In this document: positions 11,769 to 20,930 of the stretch, piece after piece | How the letters are laid out: each line of letters opens with the position of its first letter | Position numbering within the stretch: position 1 is the first letter of the stretch | NCBI RefSeq assembly: GCF_963676685.1 | Contig: NC_092354.1 | Span: 70,048,178-70,112,177 of the forward strand | DNA length: 64,000 nt | Direction of reading: 5' to 3' | Origin: Mytilus edulis | Lineage: Eukaryota; Mollusca; Bivalvia; Mytilida; Mytilidae | Made by a program: the position numbers and the translations under genes | The notes under the pieces: generated by a model | Told to the model about the DNA's origin: nothing | What the model saw: the letters and a program-made list of their open reading frames with translations, nothing else | Databases searched by the model: none

Positions 11769-12207
11769 TTAATTAAATTCAAAAGGATCAATTTCTTTCT
11801 TTTGTTTTTCTGGTTTTGTTATTTCCTTACCCACCACGATTTCTTTAATCATTCTTTCTGGTTTCTTACTTTGGTTGTAAAAAAACAATCCCAATCCAAC
11901 AATACTTATAGAAAAAAGTACAAATTTATAATCAACTAGGGAACCGGAGTGTTTCTTGACCGAAGGGATATGTTCGTTTGATTCATAATCTGTTTCTGTA
12001 TCAGAATCTTTTGTTATTTGTTTGATTTTTAAATTTTCTTTTTTTAATTTTTCTACTTCTTTTTTTCTCAATTCTGCATTTCTTATTCTTACTTCTGCAC
12101 CTTTCTGACCAGCAGCTACTCTTTTTGGGTCTTTTGGTTTGGGTTTTTTTAAATACTTCTTTTTTTTCTTCTTTGTTTTCTATTTGTTCAGGAGTTTCAT
12201 TCATCAT
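11769..12207 (-). pseudogene. Lys/Glu-rich single-pass membrane protein, one frameshift
   Basis: Two overlapping frames make one gene. The upstream frame starts MMNETPEQIENKEEKKEVFK at 12207. At a run of seven A (minus strand, about 12148-12154) the frame must change by one base to continue into the downstream frame. That frame carries a basic region, an acidic stretch (SDTETDYE), a transmembrane segment (FVLFSISIVGLGLFFY) and a charged tail ending in DPFEFN at 11769. A GC-rich element repeat (11939-11951) contributes the residues HSGSL. The start overlaps the 3' end of the 214-residue gene by 11 bp. The homopolymer break could be a sequencing error. Confidence 0.55.
11939..11951. repeat. GC-rich repeat copy inside the small membrane-protein gene
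   Basis: gggaaccggagtg, read on the minus strand, encodes HSGSL in frame, upstream of the transmembrane segment. Confidence 0.7.
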
Positions 12208-12841
12208 TTTTTATGTCATTATTTTCATCTTTTTTTCGGAAATCGAGCGAAGCGAGTGGTTCGATATGTCTTGCTGTTGTTAACATTGCAGTAAAAGGAG
12301 CAAGATACATTCCATATCTATAGTACAGTTCACAACATGTATTAGTTAAAGCATTATTGATAAAAGGATCTTCCTCTAAGTCTTGTATTAATTTTAGTGG
12401 ATTAACAACATTGAAATACTTTGATACACCCATAACATATAAATTTATAAAAGAGTTTCCTAATGTCTTGGTCATACTAGCTCCCAATCGTGCTTCATAT
12501 TTACAGTATAGTTTGTTTATTTGTTCTGTTGTCATTTTATCAATATCTGACAGTTGTAATTCTTTACCCAGATATTGTTTACTACTCCCACCAGCAACAA
12601 CGGATGATAATCTTTCGCGTTTTTTTTCTTGAAGGGAACCGCTCACTTCGCTCGCTTGTTTATCATCATCAATATTTATGTTTTCCACAATTTGCTCGCT
12701 TAACAATTCTTCAGCATTCATTTTATACGTTTCAAAGAACGGATATAATTTATTTTTAACTTTAAAAAAATTAAATACAACATATCCAACCAATGATAAG
12801 ACTGCAGTGTTTGTTGCAATTGTTAGTATTTCCAACAGCAT
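12197..12841 (-). CDS. Conserved 214-residue Polinton-element protein with N-terminal membrane segment
   Basis: The frame is intact. It begins with a hydrophobic signal-anchor-like segment (LLEILTIATNTAVLSLVGYV), then a linker, then a helical block containing MTTEQINKLYCKYEARLG and DPFINNALTNTCCELYYRYG. I associate that last block with the same gene neighbourhood in cnidarian Polinton-like elements, without a known function. Residues about 62-74 (ASEVSGSL) come from a dispersed GC-rich repeat, and the C-terminal region (IEPLASLDF) overlaps another copy (12244-12263). It lies 86 bp downstream of the ATPase and overlaps the next gene by 11 bp. It could be a membrane-anchored scaffold or minor virion protein, but nothing in the sequence proves it. 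Confidence 0.65.
   Translation of the reverse strand: MLLEILTIATNTAVLSLVGYVVFNFFKVKNKLYPFFETYKMNAEELLSEQIVENINIDDDKQASEVSGSLQEKKRERLSSVVAGGSSKQYLGKELQLSDIDKMTTEQINKLYCKYEARLGASMTKTLGNSFINLYVMGVSKYFNVVNPLKLIQDLEEDPFINNALTNTCCELYYRYGMYLAPFTAMLTTARHIEPLASLDFRKKDENNDIKNDE
12244..12263. repeat. GC-rich repeat copy, opposite orientation, 3' part of the 214-residue gene
   Basis: cgagcgaagcgagtggttcg is the inverse-orientation form of the 12634 copy and lies in frame within the gene's C-terminal region. Confidence 0.7.
12634..12658. repeat. GC-rich repeat copy inside the 214-residue gene
   Basis: The copy reads gggaaccgctcacttcgctc followed by gcttg. On the minus strand it encodes QASEVSGSL in frame. 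It shares the gggaaccg head and cttcgctcgc tail with other copies. Confidence 0.8.
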
Positions 12842-12927
12842 TGCTTTTTTTTATTGCTTATTTTGTTAAATTGCTTAAGAGTTACTTAAGAATTACTTAA
12901 GCATTGCTTGAGAATTGCTAAACAAAA

Positions 12928-13626
12928 TTAATTAAGTAACCAATAATCAGTAGGTTGATCTATCTTTAATATTAATTTACGATGTTTCTTTTTTTTAAGT
13001 TCTTCCTTTATTTTTTGTCTTTCTTCCAAAGTAGGAATAACATCATTTTCTCTTAGACAATTATCAAAACTATCTCTATCTTTTGTGTAAAACATGCATA
13101 ACCATTTTGTTTGTTCTCTTAAATCTTTTAAAACAGAGTTGTATCTCTGTGAAATGACCCACACTGATTGTTCCGCGTGTCTTCCTGAAAATGCAAGCTC
13201 GGACAGCATATCTTTTTTCTTTGTTAGTTCTTTTGTTGCACTGCAGTCATCAATGATATATAATGTTGAATGACCAGCATATTTTTTAAAGAACATTCTT
13301 AGTAGTTCTTGTAGCTTCTCTTCTTCATAAAGGGAACCGTTCGCTTCTTTCACTTCAACAATAGGATTAACAATTATTAGATTTTTTGTTTTTGGTTTTC
13401 TAACATCACCAATCCATTCACGATTTTTGTATGCTTTGTTCCATAGGATGGTTGGACAAAGTATGACTATATATTTGAACACCCCACTATATTCTTTTTC
13501 TAAGAAATCAAGAACAAACTCTGTTTTTCCACATCCAGTTTGACCACATATGATAGCACATTGGGGATATTTTGGTAATTCATAAAGGGAATCGGAGTGT
13601 ATCTCGCTCCGCTCGTTCGCTTCCAT
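12928..13626 (-). CDS. A32-like (FtsK/HerA-superfamily) DNA-packaging ATPase
   Basis: This 232-residue P-loop ATPase would pump DNA into capsids in virus-like elements. Walker A is GQTGCGKT at residues 28-35, Walker B is LYIIDDC, and the following FSGRHAEQSVWVISQRYN block matches the sensor region of the A32/packaging ATPase group. The C-terminus (KHRKLILKIDQP) also fits. The frame is intact. The ATG at 13624-13626 lies in a TTAAAAAATG context repeated at 13652 and 13706. Residues 3-14 (EANERSEIHSDS) and a segment near residue 94-98 (EANGSL) are encoded by copies of the element's GC-rich repeat. Finding a packaging ATPase without a recognisable capsid gene is unusual. Confidence 0.85.
   Translation of the reverse strand: MEANERSEIHSDSLYELPKYPQCAIICGQTGCGKTEFVLDFLEKEYSGVFKYIVILCPTILWNKAYKNREWIGDVRKPKTKNLIIVNPIVEVKEANGSLYEEEKLQELLRMFFKKYAGHSTLYIIDDCSATKELTKKKDMLSELAFSGRHAEQSVWVISQRYNSVLKDLREQTKWLCMFYTKDRDSFDNCLRENDVIPTLEERQKIKEELKKKKHRKLILKIDQPTDYWLLN
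13332..13347. repeat. GC-rich repeat copy inside the ATPase gene
   Basis: gggaaccgttcgcttc, read on the minus strand, encodes EANGSL in frame. It is the same core as the copies at 13587-13694, 12634, 12244 and 11939. Confidence 0.8.
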
Positions 13627-13694
13627 TTTTTAAGGGAAACCGTTCGCTTCCATTTTTTAAGGAAAACCGGAGTGTATCTCGCTCCGCTCGCTTG
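13587..13694. repeat. Triplet of GC-rich short repeats at the ATPase start
   Basis: Three copies lie in tandem: 13587-13620 (gggaatcggagtg followed by tctcgctccgctcg), 13634-13651 (gggaaaccgttcgcttcc) and 13661-13694 (ggaaaaccggagtg followed by tctcgctccgctcg). Each is followed by cattttttaa, so each carries an ATG in the same context on the minus strand. Copies contain short hairpin arms (CGGAG/CTCCG). The GC content stands out sharply from the AT-rich surroundings. Confidence 0.85.
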
Positions 13695-13709
13695 CTTTTC
13701 TTTCATTTT

Positions 13710-14025
13710 TTACCATTTCTTAGTTGAGAAAAATTGATTTTTTTTCTCTTAAATCCCACAGAATTCTTTCTCTGCCTGTTCTCCCGGTTTTTTTAATTTT
13801 TGTTTTTGGAATTTTTTTGTTGTTTTTTGAATGTTTTTAATAACGTTTTTTTTTCCAAAGTAAAAAAGATTTTTTTTGAGAGTAAGAAAATTTTGGTGTT
13901 TTTTGGGTGTTTTTGCTTTTTTTATGAAAATTTAGGGCTTTTTTACTTGAAATGAGGGTAATTTTTTAGGGGTCAAATTTTTTTTTAAGGGGGTGCGCTG
14001 GACTCGTTCAAGTACTATACTACTG
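13710..14025. other. T-rich right flank of the Polinton-like element
   Basis: Long T-runs with ggtgttttttgggtgttt-like low complexity end in gggggtgcgctggactcg. No gene is visible. It may include the element's right terminus, but no inverted counterpart was found near 6.1-6.5 kb. Confidence 0.4.
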
Positions 14026-14210
14026 TCGATTCGTAAATTGTCGATGTGTGAAATGTCGAAGTGTTAAATGTCATCGTTGTTTTATGCTAACGATCATTAT
14101 GACGACAGATGGCGCTCGGGTGGTTCTTCTTCGGTGTATAATCCTCCTGTTAGTCGGATTACCTCCATTTGGAATACATACCTAAGTTATTTGAATCCAT
14201 TAATTACAGA
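14026..14210 (+). repeat. Left arm of an inverted repeat pair (partner 23835-24003)
   Basis: From gtcgattcgtaaattgtcga through tcattatgacgacagatggc to gaatacatacctaagtt, this stretch matches the reverse complement of 23835-24003. Only scattered differences occur over the outer ~95 bp, with weaker similarity further in. The 91-residue frame at 14068-14343 lies across this repeat and is not considered a gene. Confidence 0.8.
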
Positions 14211-14419
14211 AAATGCGTCTAAAAAAAGCAAAACAAAAATTGCATGTTTACAGGATCCCAGTTTTAGACGTGGACTTTCGTTCGATAACGGAAACTATAT
14301 AAAAAAAAACATCCCGATTAGTTCAGTCCCTCAACGTAATTGATCTCTCCTAAATACGGCGTTAATGAACTAGTTGTTGGTCAGTGGATTATTACGACTG
14401 GATTATTCAGGTATATACA

Positions 14420-14600
14420 ATAAGGAGATGTGGTAATAAATCGTATGATTGCCAATAAGACAACTACCCACCAACGCGAAGTACAAATAAAGTCAATGTA
14501 AGCAACTATAGGCAACCTACGGCCTTCATCAATGACCGTGAAAACCTAATACCATATAGTCGGCTTTGAAAGGCTACATCATTACTGAAAACCCCAGGTA
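14420..14600 (+). repeat. Degraded bivalve interspersed repeat
   Basis: The order gatgtggtaat…gattgccaataagacaac…ctataggcaacctacggcctt…aataccatatagtcggct is a diverged copy of the family also present at 23049-23320. It is non-coding. Confidence 0.65.
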
Positions 14601-14697
14601 CTAGTAAATTGTTAAACAATTTCTATTAATAATAAAATGCTATTATCGGACCATTTTATTCTGACAGGAAAGGGCTTACATATATATTCTATTCTGC

Positions 14698-14765
14698 TGT
14701 TGTCGGTTATATGGTCGGGTTGTTGTCTCTCTGACACATTCCCCATTTCCATTCTCAATTTTATG
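14698..14765 (-). repeat. Mussel short interspersed repeat, 5'-truncated
   Basis: The segment tatggtcgggttgttgtctc…cattccccatttccattctc is the terminal part of the short repeat seen at 20123, 45982, 48141 and 49169. The R2-like retrotransposon tail abuts it. Confidence 0.75.
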
Positions 14766-14904
14766 TATTAATTATTTTTTTTTTTTATTATTACTTACAG
14801 ATGATGGTATTCTACTTTTCTGCTGTCATATTCTCTTGACTGCTCATCTTCCTTCATCTATGAATCCCTGTCGCTCTCTGCCGGTGCTTTGATGTCTTCA
14901 GATG

Positions 14905-15525
14905 GTTCCAACCTTCACCAGATGTTTCGACCCTGTACCATTTCATCCTCTGGTTGGCGGGTCAGTAGAGGTTGCCAAACCTCTACTCATCAGCACTCGG
15001 CTTCCAGCTCAGATCATCTCGGCGATGCAATAACCAGCAAGATGAACGCTCTGCTGCTTCCCCTAGCTGTCTTACTGCTGTCTTTCTTTCCTTTCCAACT
15101 ATTCCCATTGCCTGTAGCATCCTCCATACTGACTGTGCAGGAAAACCTCTGCAGCTCACTTCTACTGGGAACAGCCACGCTTTCCAACATCTCTCTCTAC
15201 ATGTTGTCATGAGCTCTGTGTACTTTTCCTTTTTCCGCTGGTATGCCTCTTCACATCTCTCTTCCCAAGGAACTGTCAGTTCTATTGCAACTATCATCTT
15301 TGACTGTAAAACTTGGTGGTACTCCTAGTCATCTTCTTAGGTGACTGTTGATCTTTCTGTCTATAGATTCGACTGTTGTTGCTGTCATTTCATAGATCAT
15401 GAGAAGCCATGTCAGTCTTGGGAACAGCCTATGTTGGTATATCCAAGCCTTAAACTTTCCAGGCAATCCACTCTTATCTACCTTCTTAAGCCATTCTACA
15501 ACCTCAGTTTGTATTGTCTTCACAC
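14905..15525 (-). repeat. Second copy of two retrotransposon segments, joined with the middle missing
   Basis: 14908-15303 repeats 15527-15926 almost letter for letter, and 15305-15523 repeats 16777-16995. In the full-length copy these two segments are separated by about 850 bp (15927-16776); in this copy they are directly joined. The arrangement is A'-B'-A-X-B, which fits unequal exchange between an element with X deleted and one with X present. A misassembly of two haplotypes would give the same picture. Confidence 0.85.
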
Positions 15526-15529
15526 AGAT

Positions 15530-18500
15530 GGTTCCAACCTTCACCAGATGTTTCGACCCTGTACCATTTCATCCTCTGGTTGGCGGGTCAGTAGAGGTTG
15601 CCAAACCTCTACTCATCAGCACTCGGCTTCCAGCTCAGATCATCTCGGCGATGCAATAACCAGCAAGATGAACGCTCTGCTGCTTCCCCTAGCTGTCTTA
15701 CTGCTGTCTTTCTTTCCTTTCCAACTATTCCCATTGCCTGTAGCATCCTCCATACTGACTGTGCAGGAAAACCTCTGCAGCTCACTTCTACTGGGAACAG
15801 CCACGCTTTCCAACATCTCTCTCTACATGTTGTCATGAGCTCTGTGTACTTTTCCTTTTTCCGCTGGTATGCCTCTTCACATCTCTCTTCCCAAGGAACT
15901 GTCAGTTCTATTGCAACTATCATCTTTGACGACTATGACCAAACTACAATGTCTGGGCGTAGGGTTGTCTGTACACATTCTGGAAACACAAGCTTCTTTC
16001 CAATGTCAGCTCTCATGTTCCATTTACTGCCCTTGTCCAAGATGAAGTGCTGTTGTGACTTTGTTGCATGTCCCGTATCTCCCTCTCTAACGAATCTGAT
16101 CTGCTTTGCCTCTGTTTTTGATGGTCTCTTCTTTCTTCTCTCAATATCAAGGATCTCTGCTAGATGTTTAAGGACCTTGTCGTGCCGCCATCGATACCTT
16201 CCCTGTGTCAGAGCAACCTTGCAGTCTGAAAGTATATGTGCCATAGTACCTCAATCACCACATAACTTGCAGCTTGGTTCTTCTATCAGTCCCCACTGGT
16301 GTAAGTTTGAAGGGGAAGGAAGTGTATCGTACACTGACCTAAGCATGAATGAAATTCTGAATGGTTCCATCCTCCATAACTCTGCCCATGTGATCTTTCT
16401 TTCTGGCAAGTTCCACTTCATCCATGCTCCTTGACGGCTAAGCTCTACTGCTTTTGCCCTTCTTTGTTCTTCTTCTACTGTTCTTATTTCTGACTGTACT
16501 ATGATACTCTTCTCTTTTGGTGTTGCCTTTGACCACTGTTGGGAATGTGTCATTCCTAAGCCTTGTCTACCAGTACAGGTTTTGCCAACTATGTCTTTGT
16601 GGTGAAGAATACTTTCTGCTTGATCTACTGCAGTTCTCGCTGACCATTTACGCCCAGTACGTGTCTGTATTCCAGCCTTACTGATCCTGCTATCCGCTCT
16701 TTGATACCTTGTATTCCTCCAAAGTTGATGTTAAAGGTAGCTGTAGTTGTGATGAACTACTGTAAAGGCCTATGGCTGTAAAACTTGGTGGTACTCCTAG
16801 TCATCTTCTTAGGTGACTGTTGATCTTTCTGTCTATAGATTCGACTGTTGTTGCTGTCATTTCATAGATCATGAGAAGCCATGTCAGTCTTGGGAACAGC
16901 CTATGTTGGTATATCCAAGCCTTAAACTTTCCAGGCAATCCACTCTTATCTACCTTCTTAAGCCATTCTACAACCTCAGTTTGTATTGTCTTCACACTGG
17001 TATTGTCCTTAAATTCATCAAATTTTCCAATGCACTTTATAGGGTTGTCTACTATTGTTGGTATTTCGTCCCCTTGGATCTTAAGCTGGAACTTTGTTGT
17101 TATCTGACCCTTTTTCAGTATCATTGATCTTGATTTCCTTGGCTTAAATTTCATCCTTGCCCAAGTGACTACTTCTTCCAGTGCTGTCAGTATCCATCTT
17201 GCTTGTATATGGGATGATGTTGTTACTGTAAGGTCATCCATGAACCCTCTTGTTGCTGGTGGAAAAATCCCTGAATCCGTCTTTGGGCCTCTTGTTTCTC
17301 TTTCTGCTGCCTTCATGATGATATTCATACTCATAATGAATAGTATTGGTGAGATGGTACAACCAGTAACTATTCCTTTCTCTAACTTCTACCATGCTGT
17401 GGTCTTGTTATCTACAGTAATTCGCAGCAGTATTCCATCAAAATACTTTAAGACTATCTTCTTGATGTGTTCTGGAATGTGGTAGTGATCCATTGCCATC
17501 TCTATCAATTTGTGTGGTACTGATCCATATGCATTTGCCAGGTCTAACCATACTACTGCCAAATTTTTCTTTCCTGACTTTGCCTCGTGTATGAGTTGGC
17601 TAAGAAGACTTATATGTTCTACACATCCTGAAAAACCTGCAATGCCTCCTTTCTGCATAGATGTATCAATGTTGCTGTTCTCTACCATATACTTCGTTGC
17701 CCTGTTTGCTAATACAGAGAAGTAGATTTTTCCCTCGACGCTAAACAATGAAATTGTCCTAAACTGTGAGATGTCTTTTGAATCTTTTTCTTTTGGTACA
17801 AAGCATCCTTCTGCTTTCTGCCAGCTTTCAGGAATGGTTCCTTTTTTCCATAGTGTGTTGATCCTGTTTTTGCCTTTTTTACCACCTCACAAACTTCCTT
17901 CCATGTTGGTTCCTTTGTTTCAAATTCTATTGTTGGTTGTTCTTCTTCTTTAACTCTTGGGCAATATCCCAAAGGTGTCTCTCTTTCTTTGTCCGAGTGG
18001 GTTTCATGCAGAAACTTTTCTACTTCGTCCTTACTACAATGCAGATGCCCTGTTCTTTCTCCACCCAACAGTGTTTTTGTGTAGTTGTATGGATTCTGAA
18101 TAAAGTTTACTCTATTTTTCGCTTTCTTCTTATTACTATTCTTGAGTTGTTCTGCCCTTCTAGTTCTTCTCAATTCCTCTCTAACACTGTCTGTAATGCA
18201 AGCTATTCCCAACTTTTCTATCTCATTGCTTTTCTTGTACCTTCGGTTTAGGTCTTTGAGCTCCTTCCTTAGCTGTTTAATCTTCTGTTCTCTCCTGTTT
18301 GGCGTCTGCTTGGTGTTACTCCTTTCTTTCCACTCCTCAACACCAAATCTCTCCTTCCCGATGTTATATACTAGTGTAGTCAGTGTTTCTATTCTCCTCT
18401 CAACACATCCTTGGAGTGATGTTTCTAGAATTACCCCTAAATCATCGTTCAGATCTCTCCATTGGGCTTCGCTGTTCATCTTTGGCCATGCTATCCGTTC

Positions 18501-18824
18501 TTTCTGATGTGATGTCTCTTGCCTTTGCTGTGTAATAGGCTCCTCACCATTCAAGCTTTGACTGCTGTCGTGGAATGTGACTGATGCTGAGAGATTCCTT
18601 GCGCTATGGTTTGTGTCCTGGCTAGGATTCTCCTGCGTCTCACCAGATAAATCTGTGCGCTGCTCTTTAACAATTCCTCGACTGCATCCAGACCTTGACT
18701 GGTGGATCTTTAAGCCTCTTTGGTTCTTGCAGATCTTTCCACAATGGCATTTAGCTTCTGCCTTCTCTCCTGTCAAAGTTGTTTGCACCATCTGTGTCTT
18801 TGTCCGTTTTCGTTTCCTAGTCAT
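15530..18824 (-). pseudogene. R2-like retrotransposon polyprotein (zinc finger, RT, CCHC, endonuclease), broken
   Basis: The start MTRKRKRTKTQMVQ at 18824 is followed by a zinc finger (CHCGKICKNQRGLKIHQ) and a Lys/Glu-rich linker. The reverse transcriptase includes GFSGCVEHISLLSQL, VVWLDLANAYGSVPH (catalytic Asp) and RGFMDDLTVTT (catalytic DD). The C-terminal part has CKLCGD…GTMAHILSDC, a C-x2-C-x7-H-x4-C knuckle, and RPDIVVWS, which fits the restriction-like endonuclease core. Breaks: a frameshift near 17760, a stop (TAG for an expected Gln) at 17389-17391, a stop at 16801-16803, a frameshift near 16690, and a TGA at 16251-16253 inside the zinc knuckle that looks like CGA-to-TGA decay. It cannot make a functional enzyme. 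Confidence 0.82.
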
Positions 18825-18900
18825 TGTCGTTTGATCTGTTTTGTTGAGCCTCTCATCCTCCCCCCTCTCGGGAGACTCTGGGGGTATACTTCTTTATTCT

Positions 18901-20120
18901 GTGTAGTAGCTGTCTATATATATGCCTACTGAATTTTTCTGGTCAAGAAGCTTAAAAATTGCCGCTACCAGATTTCCTACAATAAAAATGACAACCAAAA
19001 AGACCAAAATATTCACGACTCCCTCGATCTCAAAAGCTGCTTAATGCCCCGTACTCCCGATATTAACCCCACCTGGTGCCACACTTCCTTATAGCCCGGT
19101 AACCTTACTAAATCTATCATGTTGTCAATCATTAATTAACTGAAATGATTCACGGTGTTAATCAATATACATTTGTACCTATTTTTTTCTTTTAAATTTG
19201 CATGTCAAATATAAAATAAAAAATCATTTGCAATGAATTCGTAACAATATAATCCTACTATCCTATTGACAAACCAGGTTGCATTCCGCCTGGCTCTTCT
19301 GTCGAGCAGTCAGCCTGGATCCCAGGCTATCATTTTACTTTAAAAATGACCAAATACATACTCCTTTGGCCAAACCCCAAATAATTTCTATTTTCGTGGA
19401 GAAATAAAATAAAAGAACCTTAGTGAGCGCGCTCACATGCCCCACGTCCCCACATTGTCACTGGAGAAATAAAATAACTGTAAGAAAATAAAGTTGTATA
19501 AGAAAAAAAAAATGAATCATTATTTCCTGTCGATATATACATCTACATAGTATGTCTTTATTATCTACAAGGTTTTATGAAATTCTGTGGTGTGATTTCA
19601 GAGGAGTTGCGGCGATAAACTGTTGCAGAGGTATATCGAAGCAAATAAGTTCAAAGGGGCGTAACTTCTAGAAAAAAAATGAATTGTAATTTCTTGTCGA
19701 TATGCAAATCTACTTAGTATGTCCTTAATATCATGAAATTCTGTTGTGTGGTTTGAGAGGAGTTGCGATGACAAGAAACAAGACCGATGGACTGACGTAC
19801 GGACGGAACGACAGACAGACAGACGGACGGGTCAAAACATTACACCCTCCGCTATTTCGTTGCGTGGGGTATAATTAGTGTAAGCATATAAGAGATAATT
19901 GCCTCTTTCATGAAAATGGCGATATGGCAAGATCTTTTCTCTGACAAGTAAGAGGGAGAGGGCGTCAATTTGTTAAAAAGTGGGAGCATTAGGAAGGGGG
20001 GTTTGAGATTTAAAAAAAAAACACTGGCCTTTGTTAGTCTTGTATGATTTTTATTTTTTGTTTCTTGTGTATAATTCGGAGTTCAGTATGACGTCCGGTA
20101 TCACTGACCTAGTATACATA
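18901..20120. other. Non-coding stretch with common bivalve repeat fragments
   Basis: No gene was recognised. Two related blocks (about 19505-19600 and 19670-19760) share tttcctgtcgatat/tttcttgtcgatatg and gaggagttgcg. The second ends in a run of acgg/cagacagacagac units and the phrase ggggtataatta, seen at the ends of many bivalve repeats. Confidence 0.5.
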
Positions 20121-20122
20121 TT

Positions 20123-20266
20123 TGTTTATGGGCCAGCTGAAGGACTCCTCCGGGTGCGGGAGTTTCTCGTTGCATTGAAGACCCATTGGTGGCCTTCGGT
20201 TGTTGTCTGCTCTATGGTCGGGATGTCTCTTTGACACCATTCCCCATCTCCATTCTCAAATTTATG
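20123..20266 (-). repeat. Mussel short interspersed repeat, near full length
   Basis: The stretch runs from gggccagctgaaggactcc through gcgggagtttctcgttgcat and ggccttcggttgttgtctgc to cattccccatctccattctc. It is the most complete minus-strand copy of this family here. The 67-residue plus-strand frame at 20031 is a by-product. Confidence 0.8.
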
Positions 20267-20640
20267 TAGGTGACGCGTGTAGTAAAGAATAAACAGTTTC
20301 ATAGTTTAACGATCATGGTCATTAAAACATATATAGAGGGGACACCTCCTAGTATATTTCAATCTTGTACCATGCATGATAATTTTAGATCTGTATCTGT
20401 AGGAGAACGTTGCGGATACAAAGACCCGCTTTAATACAACGGTAGAGAGAGCGCCGTTGATGTATTGACGATACACGAGAATAGTTTCTGAACGGCTGTC
20501 AACGCTCGGTGTACGCACTACGCTTCTTCAATGTGGTTCTATTCGAATACTGTTTTTACGAAAAATGAGTTAGAATATTGTTGTATTTTACTCGTTCAGA
20601 TCTCAAACCACTTCTTGTAGTTTTTTATCTGCATGTTTGT

Positions 20641-20930
20641 TCACAACATTTCTTGACTGATAATTGTTAAATCGGGCCCTTGCCAGCAATTTAGGGTTCT
20701 TTTTGGACGAGCTTTTTTTTTTAAATTGTCTGGTTCTATAGCACTGCGACCACCTCGTACAGAAATATTAGCTTCTGACTTGAGCGTCTTGTCTGTATGT
20801 CTTGTAGTTTCAGTTTGGTGAGCGTGTTTGAGACGCAACCAACTTCTTTGGATTTGTGCTCTCCTGTTATAAATCAATCTCACAGGTTGTCGCTGTATTC
20901 TTTCAAGCTTATTGGTGTTTGTACCCAGGT
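20641..20930 (-). pseudogene. LINE reverse-transcriptase C-terminal fragment
   Basis: The fragment TNTNKLERIQRQPVRLIYN closely matches the 'KLERVQRRAVRFI' block that follows the RT domain in APE-type LINEs (jockey/CR1 kind). The reading frame continues (LRLKHAHQTETTRHTDKTLK…) without other recognisable domains. The fragment is cut off upstream where the AT-rich 20.93-22.79 kb block begins, which suggests an insertion at that point. Confidence 0.5.

Larger units (their letters stand above)
6494..13710. mobile_element. Polinton/Maverick-like self-synthesising transposon, decayed
   Basis: The co-occurrence of a retroviral-type integrase, a family-B DNA polymerase with a protein-primed-type domain layout, and an A32-like packaging ATPase is diagnostic of Polinton/Maverick elements and their viral relatives. 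Integrase (-) and the polymerase (+) diverge from a short gap that holds a small zinc-binding ORF. Five small-to-medium genes on the minus strand converge on the polymerase 3' end. I saw no double-jelly-roll major capsid, minor capsid or adenain-type protease gene, so the gene set is reduced (about 7.2 kb against the usual 15-20 kb). Most genes carry nonsense codons or frameshifts, while the ATPase and the 214-residue protein are open. Terminal inverted repeats and target duplication were not found. Confidence 0.85.
14774..18900 (-). mobile_element. R2-like non-LTR retrotransposon, degraded
   Basis: The element runs on the minus strand from about 18900 to a poly-A tail that reads as poly-T at 14774-14786. 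It has a single reading frame with an N-terminal zinc finger, a reverse transcriptase, a CCHC knuckle and the start of a C-terminal restriction-like endonuclease, with no upstream APE domain. That order is typical of the R2/NeSL/CRE group. The 3' part has been rearranged by partial duplication (14905-15525). The 5' end is approximate. It is not inserted in rDNA here, so the site specificity of true R2 is not supported. Confidence 0.8.

Noticed and set aside
12148..12154. Programmed ribosomal frameshift at the A7 run
   Set aside because: The change needed is +1 rather than the -1 expected at an A-rich slippery site, and no stimulatory structure is evident. An indel is more likely.
6106..14025. 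Terminal inverted repeats of the Polinton-like element at aagtact near 6096 and 14005
   Set aside because: The shared aagtact is a short palindrome with no extended match beyond it.
14068..14343. 91-residue plus-strand frame as a Polinton gene
   Set aside because: It lies over an inverted repeat whose other copy is at 23.8-24.0 kb and has no conserved protein features.
14889..16434. Plus-strand frames up to 278 residues
   Set aside because: They are antisense shadows of the minus-strand R2-like retrotransposon and are duplicated with it.
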